A stretch of DNA of 53,332 bases from positions 1-53,332 of the forward strand of contig UQRL01000014.1 of NCBI GenBank assembly GCA_900543555.1, in the 5' to 3' direction. Below are positions 35,344 to 43,709 of the stretch, piece after piece (position 1 is the stretch's first letter; every line of letters begins with the position of its first letter). The DNA is from an uncultured Oscillospiraceae bacterium (lineage in GTDB: Bacteria; Bacillota; Clostridia; Oscillospirales; Acutalibacteraceae). A program made the translations under genes and the position numbers. The notes beneath the pieces are model-generated. The model made no database searches, was not told where the DNA came from, and was given only the letters and a program-made list of their open reading frames with translations.

Positions 35344-37089
35344 ATGAAAATCGTCCTGCACTATATCAAGCCGTTCATCCCCAGGATGAGCCTGGGGATC
35401 TTCATTAAATTTGTGGGGGCGGTCATGGAACTGCTGCTGCCCTGGATTCTTTCCTACCTGGTGGACGACATCGTCCCCCTGCGGGACATGGGGCTGATCC
35501 TCCTCTGGGGCGGCGCCATGATTCTGGCCGCTGTCATGGCCCTGGTGACCAACATTGTGGCAAACCGTATGGCCGCCTGGGTGGCCCAGCACACCACCCA
35601 GGCCCTGCGCCACGACCTGTTCGCCAAAATCTCCTACCTGTCCTGCTCTCAGATCGACAGCTATTCCATCCCCTCTCTGGAGTCCCGCCTGACCAGCGAC
35701 ACCTACAACGTCCACCAGATGATCGGCATGATGCAGCGCATGGGGGTGCGGGCGCCCATCCTGTTGGTGGGCGGCATCCTCATCACCCTGACCCTGGACC
35801 CCGTGCTCACCCTGGTGCTGGTGTGCACCCTGCCCTTCTTGGCAGTGCTGGTGTTCTGCGTGTCCAAGCGGGGCATTCCCCTGTATGTCGGCCTGCAGCA
35901 GGGGGTGGACGCCATGGTCCGCACCGTGCGGGAGAACATCTCCGGAATCCGGGTCATCAAAGCCCTTTCAAAGACAGAGTACGAGCGGGAACGCTTTGCC
36001 AAGGTCAACGGCGAGGTGGTCCGCCGGGAAAAAAAGGCGGGCATCACCATGGCCCTGACCAACCCCATGATGAACCTGCTGCTTAATGTGGGACTGACCC
36101 TGGTCATCGTTGTGGGCGCCTACCGTGTCAACGCGGGGGTCAGCTCTGCGGGGAACATCATCGCCTTTCTAAGCTACTTCACCATCATCCTCAACGCCAT
36201 GATGGCGGTCACCCGCATCTTCGTCATGTGCTCCAAGGGCATTGCCTCCGGCGCCCGCATTCAAGAGGTGCTGGACACCCCGGAGGACCTGGCCGTCCAC
36301 CCGGAGGAACCGGAGGATTCCCCCTATCATGTGGTATTCGACCACGTCTCCTTCTCCTACAACAAGAACGAACCCAGTGTGGAGGACATCTCCTTCCGCT
36401 TAAAGCCCGGAGAGACCTTGGGCATTATTGGCGCCACCGGCTGCGGCAAGTCCACTTTGATGTCCCTGCTCATGCGCCTGTATGACGCGGACTCCGGCCT
36501 AATCCAGATTGGAGGGCACAGGCTCTCCTCCATCCCCCTGGAGGAGCTCCACCAGAAGTTCGGCGTGGTGTTCCAAAACGACGTGCTCTTTGCGGACAGC
36601 ATCTATGAAAACATCGACTTCGGCCGGAACCTGCCCCCCCAGGAGATTGAGAAGGCCGCCCGGTGCGCCCAGGCCCTGGAGTTCATCTCTGCCCTGCCCG
36701 ACGGCTTTGGCCACATGCTCACCAGCAAGGGCACCAACCTCAGCGGCGGCCAGAAGCAGCGGGTTTTGGTGGCCCGGGCCTTGGCGGGCTCCCCGGAAAT
36801 TTTAATTCTGGACGACTCCTCCTCCGCCCTGGACTACCGCACAGACGCCGCCCTGCGGAAGGCCCTGCGGGAGGAATACCGGGGCATCACCACCATCATC
36901 ATCGCCCAGCGGGTCAGCTCCATCCTGCACGCCGACCATATTCTGGTGCTGGAAGAGGGCAAAGAGCTGGGCTACGGCACCCATGAAGAGCTGCTGCGCT
37001 CCTGCCAGGTGTATCAGGAGATCGCCAAATCCCAAATGGGATACAGCCAGGATGCGGACCCTGAAGCCCGCGAAAAGGAGGTGGTCTAA
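35344..37089 (+). CDS. Heterodimeric ABC exporter, degenerate-site subunit (TM287/BmrC-like)
   Basis: A 581-residue half-transporter with six TM helices and an NBD. Walker A is GATGCGKST, the signature LSGGQKQRVLVARA is canonical, but Walker B reads LILDDSSSALD: the catalytic Glu is Asp, and the switch region has IIAQRVS instead of a His. This is the hallmark of the TM287-type subunit in heterodimeric exporters, where one of two ATP sites hydrolyses poorly. The ATG at 35344 follows GGAGGGG. The next gene starts at the base right after its stop codon. The substrate is probably drugs or peptides, to judge from the MarR-like operator. Confidence 0.92.
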   Translation: MKIVLHYIKPFIPRMSLGIFIKFVGAVMELLLPWILSYLVDDIVPLRDMGLILLWGGAMILAAVMALVTNIVANRMAAWVAQHTTQALRHDLFAKISYLSCSQIDSYSIPSLESRLTSDTYNVHQMIGMMQRMGVRAPILLVGGILITLTLDPVLTLVLVCTLPFLAVLVFCVSKRGIPLYVGLQQGVDAMVRTVRENISGIRVIKALSKTEYERERFAKVNGEVVRREKKAGITMALTNPMMNLLLNVGLTLVIVVGAYRVNAGVSSAGNIIAFLSYFTIILNAMMAVTRIFVMCSKGIASGARIQEVLDTPEDLAVHPEEPEDSPYHVVFDHVSFSYNKNEPSVEDISFRLKPGETLGIIGATGCGKSTLMSLLMRLYDADSGLIQIGGHRLSSIPLEELHQKFGVVFQNDVLFADSIYENIDFGRNLPPQEIEKAARCAQALEFISALPDGFGHMLTSKGTNLSGGQKQRVLVARALAGSPEILILDDSSSALDYRTDAALRKALREEYRGITTIIIAQRVSSILHADHILVLEEGKELGYGTHEELLRSCQVYQEIAKSQMGYSQDADPEAREKEVV

Positions 37090-38862
37090 ATGCCCAAAGG
37101 ACCCAGAGGGCCCATTGAAAAGCCCAAGGACCGGAAAAAAGTGCTTTTGCGCCTTTGGACCTACATCTACGCCCACAAGTGGATGGCCCTGGCCGCTGTG
37201 CTGCTGACCGTCTCCAGCAACCTGCTGGCGCTGCTGGGGCCCATGCTCTCCGGCGAGGCTATCGACGCCATCGGCATGGAGCCCGGCCAGGCGGACTTTC
37301 CCACCGTGTTTTTCTTCTGTGGGCTGATGATTGTCTTTTACGCGGTCAGCTCCCTGCTCTCCTATATTCTCTCCATTTTGATGATCCAGCTGAGCCAGCG
37401 GATTGTATTCCAGATGCGCCAGCAGGTCTTCGACCGGCTGACCCAGCTGCCGGTGCGGTATTTTGACGGCACCCAGACCGGCGACATTGTCAGCCGCATC
37501 TCCTATGACATTGACACGGTGAACGCCTCCCTCTCCAACGACCTGCTGCAAATCGCCGCCAGCGTCATCACCGTGCTGGGCTCTCTCATCATGATGGTTG
37601 TCATTTCCCCCACCCTGGTACTGGTGTTTGTCATCACCATCCCCATGTCCATCCTCTTCACCCGGTACATGACCAAGAAGGTGCGGCCCCTGTTCCACCA
37701 GCGCTCCGTAAAGCTGGGGGAGATGAACGGCTTTGTGGAGGAGATTATCACCGGGCAAAAGACCACCAAAGCCTATCACCAAGAGGAGACCATGATCTCC
37801 CGCTTTGACCAGCGGAACAAGGCCGCGGTGGACGCCTATTACAACGCCGACTACTACGGAGGCATGACCGGCCCCTCCGTCAACTTTATCAACAACCTGT
37901 CCCTGGCCTTTGTCAGCATCTTTGGGGCCATTCTGTTCTTGTGGGGGCACCTGTCCATCGGCAACCTGTCCTCCTTTGTGCTGTACTCCCGCCGGTTCTC
38001 CGGCCCCATCAACGAGGCCGCCAACATCCTCAGCGAGCTGCAGTCCGCCTGCGCCGCGGCCGAGCGGGTGTTCCGCCTCATCGACGAGGAGCCCGAGCCC
38101 GCCGATGCCCCCAACGCCGTTTCCATCGACCAAGTGGAGGGGGAGGTGGCCATGGACCATGTGCGGTTCGGCTATGACCCGGGCAAGACCATCATCCACA
38201 ACCTGAGCTTTACTGCCCCCAAGGGGAGCCTGACCGCCATTGTGGGGCCCACTGGCGCGGGCAAGACCACCCTCATCAACCTGCTGATGCGCTTTTACGA
38301 CCCGGACTCCGGGGCCATCACCCTGGATGGCCGGAACATCCAGCAGATCACCCGGAAGAGCCTGCGGCTCTCCTACGCCATGGTGCTGCAGGACACCTGG
38401 CTGTTCACCGGCACCATCTTTGAAAACCTGGCCTACGGCAAAAAGGGCGCCACTCTGGAGGATGTGCAAAAGGCCGCCAAGGCTGCCCACATCCACCGCT
38501 ACATCATGGGTCTTCCCAAGGGGTACGACACCATTCTGGATGAAAACGGCATGAATATCTCCCAGGGGCAAAAGCAGCTGCTCACCATTGCCCGGGCCAT
38601 GCTGCTGGACGCCCGGATGCTGATTTTGGATGAGGCCACCTCCAATGTGGACACCCGTACGGAAATCCAGATTCAGGCCGCCATGCGGGAATTGATGAAG
38701 GATAAGACCTGCTTTGTCATTGCCCACCGGCTGTCCACCATCCAAAACGCGGACCGCATTTTGGTGGTGCGGGATGGGGACATTGTGGAGCAGGGCACCC
38801 ATCAGGACCTGATGGCCCGAAACGGCTTCTATGCCTCTTTGTACAACTCCCAATTCCAGTGA
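37090..38862 (+). CDS. Heterodimeric ABC exporter, consensus-Walker subunit (TM288/BmrD-like)
   Basis: A 590-residue half-transporter, partner of the preceding gene. Walker A GPTGAGKTT, Walker B LILDEATSNVD and VIAHRLST are canonical, but the signature is ISQGQKQLLTIARA in place of LSGGQ. This degenerate signature faces the Asp-bearing Walker B of the partner, giving one weak and one active ATP site, as in TM287/288. AAGGAGG lies in the end of the upstream gene, so translation is coupled with no gap. The truncated gene at 24196 has the same LSQGQ type. The operon ends at the terminator at 38878-38925. Confidence 0.92.
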   Translation: MPKGPRGPIEKPKDRKKVLLRLWTYIYAHKWMALAAVLLTVSSNLLALLGPMLSGEAIDAIGMEPGQADFPTVFFFCGLMIVFYAVSSLLSYILSILMIQLSQRIVFQMRQQVFDRLTQLPVRYFDGTQTGDIVSRISYDIDTVNASLSNDLLQIAASVITVLGSLIMMVVISPTLVLVFVITIPMSILFTRYMTKKVRPLFHQRSVKLGEMNGFVEEIITGQKTTKAYHQEETMISRFDQRNKAAVDAYYNADYYGGMTGPSVNFINNLSLAFVSIFGAILFLWGHLSIGNLSSFVLYSRRFSGPINEAANILSELQSACAAAERVFRLIDEEPEPADAPNAVSIDQVEGEVAMDHVRFGYDPGKTIIHNLSFTAPKGSLTAIVGPTGAGKTTLINLLMRFYDPDSGAITLDGRNIQQITRKSLRLSYAMVLQDTWLFTGTIFENLAYGKKGATLEDVQKAAKAAHIHRYIMGLPKGYDTILDENGMNISQGQKQLLTIARAMLLDARMLILDEATSNVDTRTEIQIQAAMRELMKDKTCFVIAHRLSTIQNADRILVVRDGDIVEQGTHQDLMARNGFYASLYNSQFQ

Positions 38863-38877
38863 GAGACACAATTTGAC

Positions 38878-38925
38878 AAATACCGGCTTCCGTGGGAAAA
38901 TAGTCCCAGAAGCCGGTATTTTTTT
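38878..38925 (+). terminator. Terminator of the heterodimeric ABC operon
   Basis: ATACCGGCTTC (38880-38890) pairs with GAAGCCGGTAT (38909-38919), an inner TGGGA/TCCCA extends it, and seven Ts follow. Confidence 0.88.
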
Positions 38926-38943
38926 GGAAAAGAGGGATGCGCT

Positions 38944-39660
38944 GTGCAAACTTTGCCAAAGCCTGTCAAAGGCCTGTTTTTCGATCTGGGCTGGACGCTG
39001 GTCTATCCTCTCAGCGGAGACTGGGAACTGACGGAATCCGCCATGAAGCTGTTCCACTGGGAGGCCTGCTCCTCCCTGCCGCCGGAGCGGGTGGCCGCCG
39101 CCCGAAAGGCCGCCAACGACTACTTCCTCCCCCGGCACAGGCTCTCCACCCGGGAGGAGGAATACGACCAGTACCTCCACTTTTATGGGGAGCTTGCCCG
39201 GCTGCTCCCTGAACTGGGCATCACCCGGCAGAATATCGAGGTGGCCGCCCTGGAAAAGGTCTATCAGCCCCAGCACACCTTTGGGATCTTTCAGGATGCC
39301 CTTTCCACCCTGCAGGCCCTGCGCGGCCGCTACAAGCTGGGCGTCATCTCGGACACCTGGCCCTCCATCCGGCCTGTTTTGGACGCCTTTGGCCTGACGC
39401 CCTATTTCGACTGTTTCACCTTCAGCTTTGAGCTGGGCTGCTTTAAGCCCGACCGCCGGATGTATGAGGACGCCCTGGCAAAGATGGGCCTCCCCCCGGA
39501 GGAGTGCGCTTTCATTGACGACGGGGTGAAAAACCTGCAGGGCGCCCAGGCCGCGGGCATCCAGCCGGTGCTCATCACCGCCAAGCCCGGCGCGGAGGAG
39601 TGCCCGCCCGGCATGGCCTCCATCCAAACCATCTCCGGCATTCTGGAGCTGCTGGCATAA
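38944..39660 (+). CDS. HAD superfamily hydrolase, subfamily IA-like
   Basis: A 238-residue HAD protein. Motif I is LFFDLGWTLV: the nucleophile Asp is present but the second acid Asp of DxDxT is Gly, a variant seen in some HAD groups that are poor phosphatases. A helical cap (about 25-100) is followed by motif II VISDTWPS, motif III Lys in GCFKPDRRMYEDAL and motif IV CAFIDDGVKNLQGA. GTG start 38944 follows AGAGGGA. The cysteine desulfidase gene begins 23 bases after the stop, so they are probably co-transcribed. The substrate is unknown. Confidence 0.83.
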   Translation: MQTLPKPVKGLFFDLGWTLVYPLSGDWELTESAMKLFHWEACSSLPPERVAAARKAANDYFLPRHRLSTREEEYDQYLHFYGELARLLPELGITRQNIEVAALEKVYQPQHTFGIFQDALSTLQALRGRYKLGVISDTWPSIRPVLDAFGLTPYFDCFTFSFELGCFKPDRRMYEDALAKMGLPPEECAFIDDGVKNLQGAQAAGIQPVLITAKPGAEECPPGMASIQTISGILELLA

Positions 39661-39683
39661 AAATGAAAAAGGGGGATCCTGCC

Positions 39684-40976
39684 ATGGACGCCGTAAGCTA
39701 TCAGGACTATGTAAACATTCTCAAGGAAGAGCTGGTGCCCGCCATGGGCTGCACCGAGCCCATCGCCATCGCCTATGCCGCCGCCGTGCTGCGGGAAACC
39801 TTGGGCCGGCCCGCAGAGCGGATGGAAGTGGAGGCCAGCGGGAATATCATTAAAAATGTGAAAAGCGTGTTTGTGCCGGGCACAGGAGGCCTGCGGGGCA
39901 TTCCTGCCGCCGCGGCCGCGGGCATGGCCGCCGGGGACCCCTCTCTAGACTTGGAGGTCCTCTCTCAAATAGGAGAGGCGGAACAGGCCCGCATTCGGGA
40001 ATACCTGGCCTGCACGCCCATCACCGTAAAACTGGCGGACTCCCCGCTGATTTTCGACATCCTGGTCCGGGCTTGGGCCGGGGAGGACAGCGCCCTGGTG
40101 CGCATTGCCAACTACCACACCCACATTGTCCGCATTGAGAAAAACGGGGCCATCCTCAAGGACCTGCCCGTCCAAGCCGCCGCCGAGGAAGGGCTGACAG
40201 ACAAATCCGTGCTCTCCGTGCGGGGCATCCTGGAATTCGCCCGGGAAGCGGACCTCTCTGATGTGGAGGAGACCCTTTCCCGGCAGATCCGCTTTAATAC
40301 CGCCATCGCCCAAGAGGGCCTGCGGGGGGATTACGGCGCCAATATCGGCCAGGTGCTGCTCTCCGCCTATGGGGATGATGTGAAGATCCGGGCCAAGGCC
40401 ATGGCTGCCGCCGGGTCCGACGCCCGGATGAACGGCTGCGGCCTGCCGGTGGTCATTGTCTCTGGCAGCGGGAACCAGGGGCTTACCGCTTCTCTCCCAG
40501 TGATTGAATACGCCAAGGAGCTGGGAGCGGACCAGGAGACTTTGTACCGGGCGCTGCTGGTTTCCGACCTCATCACCATCCACCTGAAGGCGGAGATTGG
40601 CCGGCTTTCCGCCTATTGCGGGGCCGTCAGCGCCGGGTGCGGCAGCGGGGCGGGCATCGCCTACCTGTATGGGAAGGATAAACCCGAGGAAGCCCTGCTG
40701 AAAGACGTTTCCCACACCATTGTCAACTCCCTGGCGGTGGTCTCTGGCATGGTGTGCGACGGGGCCAAGGCTTCCTGCGCGGCGAAGATCGCCTCGGCGG
40801 TGGACGCGGGCATTTTGGGCTTCACCATGTACCAGCAGGGGCAGCAGTTCCGGGGCGGGGACGGCATTATCTCCAAGGGCGTGGAGGAAACTATCCACAA
40901 CATCGGCCTGCTTGCCACCCAAGGCATGCGGGAAACTGACCGGGAAATCCTGGACATTATGACCACCCGCTGCTGA
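39684..40976 (+). CDS. cyuA: L-cysteine desulfidase family protein (UPF0597)
   Basis: A 430-residue Fe-S enzyme of the CyuA/YhaM family, which breaks L-cysteine into pyruvate, ammonia and sulfide. The conserved start YQDYVNILKEELVPAMGCTEPIAIAYAAAVLRE holds the first cluster cysteine (C23). The others lie in the C-terminal domain: MNGCGLPVV, YCGAVSAGCGSGAG and CDGAKASCAAK. The SGSGNQGL loop is typical of this family and of serine dehydratase alpha chains. The length matches (about 430). GGGGGAT precedes the ATG at 39684; an in-frame ATG at 39663 lacks a ribosome site. The MalY-like lyase at 19 kb could act on related substrates. Confidence 0.88.
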   Translation: MDAVSYQDYVNILKEELVPAMGCTEPIAIAYAAAVLRETLGRPAERMEVEASGNIIKNVKSVFVPGTGGLRGIPAAAAAGMAAGDPSLDLEVLSQIGEAEQARIREYLACTPITVKLADSPLIFDILVRAWAGEDSALVRIANYHTHIVRIEKNGAILKDLPVQAAAEEGLTDKSVLSVRGILEFAREADLSDVEETLSRQIRFNTAIAQEGLRGDYGANIGQVLLSAYGDDVKIRAKAMAAAGSDARMNGCGLPVVIVSGSGNQGLTASLPVIEYAKELGADQETLYRALLVSDLITIHLKAEIGRLSAYCGAVSAGCGSGAGIAYLYGKDKPEEALLKDVSHTIVNSLAVVSGMVCDGAKASCAAKIASAVDAGILGFTMYQQGQQFRGGDGIISKGVEETIHNIGLLATQGMRETDREILDIMTTRC

Positions 40977-41116
40977 CTTTTTTGAAAAAATCCTTCCGCG
41001 GGGCGGTTTCCTCACCGAACTGTCACAAAAGGCCTTTATTCTATATCTATAAGCACAAGGCAGAAACGGAAGGGGCGGTTCCTCCCCTTTTGCAAGGAAA
41101 GGGGGCTTTCACCACG

Positions 41117-41965
41117 ATGTTCCGCATACAGCGTCCGAAAAAGCTGGTGGTCCATTTCCGCCGCGTCTGGCCCAACCGGAGTTGGCACATCCCCGCGCTG
41201 ATGGGGGCGGCCTGCCTGCTGCTGGCGGCCTCCCTGGCGCTGGGGGTGATGGAGCTGGGCACAGGGGACAGCTCCGCCCCTGTCCAAGAGGCCGCCCTTT
41301 TGGAAAGCGCCCAGGAGGAGGAGGAAAGCGAGACAGAGGCAGGCGTGTCCCAGGCGGCGCTGCGGGAGGAGGCGGCGCTTTCGGAGGCTTCCTCCGCTGT
41401 GGAGAGCGCCCCGGAGGAGAGCTCCCAAGGGGCTGTGGACTTCGCCGTCTCCTACTATGAGGAGCCCCAGCCCATCACCGAGGAGGAGGCCGCCGCCACC
41501 CTGGAGAGCCTGCGGGACACCTTCCCCGATGGCTCCTATTGGAACCACATGGGTCTGGAGGAATGGGATGAGTTCACCGTGACGGACATTCCCTGCGACC
41601 ACGACCTGTATTGGGACACCTACTGCAACAGTTACACCGGGGGCATCCAGGAGCTGTTCCCCCAGTTTGAGCCCATGGAGCAGTGTTTGGGCTTTGCGGC
41701 GCTGCTCAGCGATTTGGTCTTTGGGGAGGACGCCCCTGTTTCCACCTTTACCGACTACATACAGCTGCGGGTGGGAGACCACATCCGGTTGGAACTGACG
41801 GAACACTCCATGACTGTGCTGACGGTGGCCGAAGAGGGCATCACTGTGGTGGAGTGCAACCGGGATTACGAACACTGCCTCATCAGCTGGGACCGCTTCC
41901 TCAGCTGGGAGGAGCTGGCGGCTTACAGCTATGAAATGGAGTGTATCACCCGGTACGAGGCATGA
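41117..41965 (+). CDS. Membrane-anchored papain-like (NlpC/CHAP-type) protein
   Basis: A 282-residue protein with one TM helix (about 27-45, IPALMGAACLLLAASLALGV) preceded by basic residues, so the rest is outside the cell. A long acidic Ala/Glu/Ser-rich linker (about 50-125) leads to a domain (about 135-282) of NlpC/P60 or CHAP shape. C190 starts a helix (EQCLGFAALLSDLVFG), H230 starts a strand (EHSMTVLTV) and N248 follows in VVECNRD, giving a Cys-His-Asn set; two more Cys (160, 170) may bind each other. A peptidoglycan peptidase or amidase role is possible but not shown. The start is chosen for GGAAAGGGGG upstream and MFRIQRP before the helix. Confidence 0.6.
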   Translation: MFRIQRPKKLVVHFRRVWPNRSWHIPALMGAACLLLAASLALGVMELGTGDSSAPVQEAALLESAQEEEESETEAGVSQAALREEAALSEASSAVESAPEESSQGAVDFAVSYYEEPQPITEEEAAATLESLRDTFPDGSYWNHMGLEEWDEFTVTDIPCDHDLYWDTYCNSYTGGIQELFPQFEPMEQCLGFAALLSDLVFGEDAPVSTFTDYIQLRVGDHIRLELTEHSMTVLTVAEEGITVVECNRDYEHCLISWDRFLSWEELAAYSYEMECITRYEA

Positions 41966-41972
41966 GCCGCAA

Positions 41973-42007
41973 CAAGGGCGGGGGAAAAATTTTCCCCGCC
42001 CTTTCTT
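41973..42007 (+). terminator. Terminator after the papain-like gene
   Basis: AAGGGCGGGGAAAA, one base, TTTTCCCCGCCCTT, then TCTTT. It is an almost perfect palindrome. Confidence 0.75.
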
Positions 42008-42125
42008 TCCATTTTTCATTCCATCCGTCTAATGGATAGGGCCGCGCGAGGAAACGGTAGGATTTTGTAAGAATCCCACCCTTCTCCCCCGTCTGTATTG
42101 CAAAACCCAAAAGGAGGGAATGCCT

Positions 42126-42959
42126 ATGAACCCACCGGAACCCCAGCCTGCCCGGCGCCGCGGCCGGAAAAACCGCGCTTTTCACGACCTGCTGGCGGGC
42201 CTGGCCGCTGCAGCCTGCGTGCTGGCTTTCATGCTCTTCAGCTCGCGGTTGGGAACCGCGGCAGCCAGCGGGGAAACCCCACCCTCTTCCCCGCCCCCTG
42301 CCGCAAGCGCCAACAGCGCCTCTGAAAGCGAACAGCCAGGTGTGGACCTGGAAACGGCCTCCCCCCAAACCGGCCAGGATGAGATCCCTTTGCCGGAGGA
42401 GCTTCCCTGGAACCTTCGCTTGGTGAACAAGGACAACCCCCTTCCCCGGGATTTTTCCGTGGAGACCGCAGAGGCGGCAGAGGGCCAGCTTGACAGCCGG
42501 GCTGCCTCCGCGCTCTCTCAAATGGTGTCCGATATGGAAGCCCAGGGCCTTTCTCCCGTGGTCTGCTCCTCCTTCCGCACCTGGGAGGAACAGGAGGCCC
42601 TTCATCAAAACAAAGTGAACCGGCTTTTGTCCCAGGGCTATTCCCCGGCTTCCGCCGAGGAAGAGGCCTCTCGTTGGGTGGTGCCCGCGGGAACCAGCGA
42701 ACACCAGCTCGGTTTAGCGGCCGACATTGTGGCGGCGGATTGCCAGGTTCTGGAGGAAGAGCAGGAAAACACCCCCGAGCAGCAATGGCTGATGGCCCAC
42801 TGCCAAGAATATGGCTTTATCCTCCGCTACCCACGGGACAAGCAGGGCCTGACCGGCGTAGGGTATGAGCCCTGGCACTACCGCTATGTCGGGGTGGAAG
42901 CCGCCCAAGAAATCATGTCCCAGGGCTTCTGCCTGGAAGAATATTTGGGGCAGGCATAA
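42126..42959 (+). CDS. D-alanyl-D-alanine carboxypeptidase, M15B (VanY/DacB-like)
   Basis: A 277-residue exported zinc peptidase that removes the terminal D-Ala of peptidoglycan stems. A basic start and one TM helix (about 20-42) are followed by a Ser/Pro/Glu linker, then the VanY domain: PVVCSSFRTWEEQEALHQNKV, TSEHQLGLAADIV (zinc His and Asp) and YEPWHYRYVG (catalytic Glu and zinc His). ATG 42126 is preferred over ATG 42120: AGGAGG (42112-42117) is 8 bases from the first and only 2 from the second. It acts in the same D-Ala cycle as alr. It is monocistronic. Confidence 0.9.
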   Translation: MNPPEPQPARRRGRKNRAFHDLLAGLAAAACVLAFMLFSSRLGTAAASGETPPSSPPPAASANSASESEQPGVDLETASPQTGQDEIPLPEELPWNLRLVNKDNPLPRDFSVETAEAAEGQLDSRAASALSQMVSDMEAQGLSPVVCSSFRTWEEQEALHQNKVNRLLSQGYSPASAEEEASRWVVPAGTSEHQLGLAADIVAADCQVLEEEQENTPEQQWLMAHCQEYGFILRYPRDKQGLTGVGYEPWHYRYVGVEAAQEIMSQGFCLEEYLGQA

Positions 42960-42999
42960 GAAAAAGAGGTTGGTCCCTGCCAGCCTCTTTTTCTTATGC
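42954..42999. terminator. Bidirectional terminator
   Basis: GCATAAGAAAAAGAGG-T-TGG pairs with CCA-G-CCTCTTTTTCTTATGC around six bases. It overlaps the stop codon of the carboxypeptidase gene and serves the minus-strand MazG-like gene as well. Confidence 0.85.
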
Positions 43000-43015
43000 C
43001 TCTGATCCGGGGCGC

Positions 43016-43342
43016 TCACTCCTCCCTCTCCAGGGAGCGCTGGGCCGCAAACCCCTGGGGGTAGCGGCGCCTGAGCTTTTCAATGTTCCGGGAAAAGACC
43101 TCTTCCAGGTCCACATCCAGCGCAGTGGCTGTTTCCGCCAGATACCAGGCGACGTCCCCCAGCTCCTGGATCAGGTGCTCCCGGTCCAGCGGATGGCCCT
43201 GGGCCAAATGCTTTTTCACCACGTCGATGGCCTCTCCTGCCTCGCCGCACAGGCCCATGACCCCATTGATGAGCACATCCTTTTTGGCAAGCGCTGGATT
43301 TAGGGTGGCCATGGCCATTTTTTGATATTCGTTGACCGTCAT
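43016..43342 (-). CDS. MazG-like nucleotide pyrophosphohydrolase
   Basis: A 108-residue all-alpha NTP pyrophosphohydrolase. The Mg2+ motif is split as usual: GLCGEAGEAIDVVKKHLAQG supplies ExxE and ELGDVAWYLAETATAL supplies ExxD. Such small proteins cut noncanonical NTPs to the monophosphate. GGGAGG lies about 11 bases before the ATG. The Smr gene ends 22 bases upstream (43365), so the two form a minus-strand operon; both families concern nucleic acid quality control, which is a loose link only. Confidence 0.87.
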   Translation of the reverse strand: MTVNEYQKMAMATLNPALAKKDVLINGVMGLCGEAGEAIDVVKKHLAQGHPLDREHLIQELGDVAWYLAETATALDVDLEEVFSRNIEKLRRRYPQGFAAQRSLEREE

Positions 43343-43364
43343 AAAGCGGCAACCTCCCTCTTTC

Positions 43365-43619
43365 CTAAGGCTTTTTCAAGATCAGCCGCGTCTCCCCCGG
43401 ATTCAGGCTGGGAAGAACGGCCCGGACCCGCGGATGGGAAAAGCCGCCGCGCAGCATATCCCGCAGCGCAGTCCCCCGCTGGTAGCCGTGGATCACCCGC
43501 AGCTCTGTGATCTCCGCCGGCGCGGTGTTCAGCCAGCCGGCAAGAAGATCCCTGGCGTCCCGCTCGTAAACTCCATGAAGGTCCACCGTGGCCAAGCTGC
43601 CCTGGCGTTGAAAACGCAT
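43365..43619 (-). CDS. Small stand-alone Smr domain protein
   Basis: An 84-residue protein that is essentially one Smr domain, the nuclease module found at the end of MutS2 and in SmrA/SmrB. ATVDLHGVYERDARDLLAGWL carries the DLHG motif, and LRVIHGYQRGTALRDMLRGGF carries HGxGxG-like loop residues (HGYQRGTAL). GGAGGAGGGTTTGA precedes the ATG. It may cut RNA or branched DNA; no partner domain is present. It is the first gene of a minus-strand pair with the MazG-like gene. Confidence 0.83.
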   Translation of the reverse strand: MRFQRQGSLATVDLHGVYERDARDLLAGWLNTAPAEITELRVIHGYQRGTALRDMLRGGFSHPRVRAVLPSLNPGETRLILKKP

Positions 43620-43709
43620 TCAAACCCTCCTCCCAGCAGGAAAGGCCGCCCCAGCGGGCAGCCGCTTTTCTCTTTTCAGTATAGCCGGGCGGAGCGGGAA
43701 ATGCAAGCC

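Noticed and set aside
36802..39627. A 941-residue minus-strand protein opposite the ABC and HAD genes
   Set aside because: It is antisense to three well-supported genes, has a repetitive His/Gly/Gln-rich product, and no start signal.
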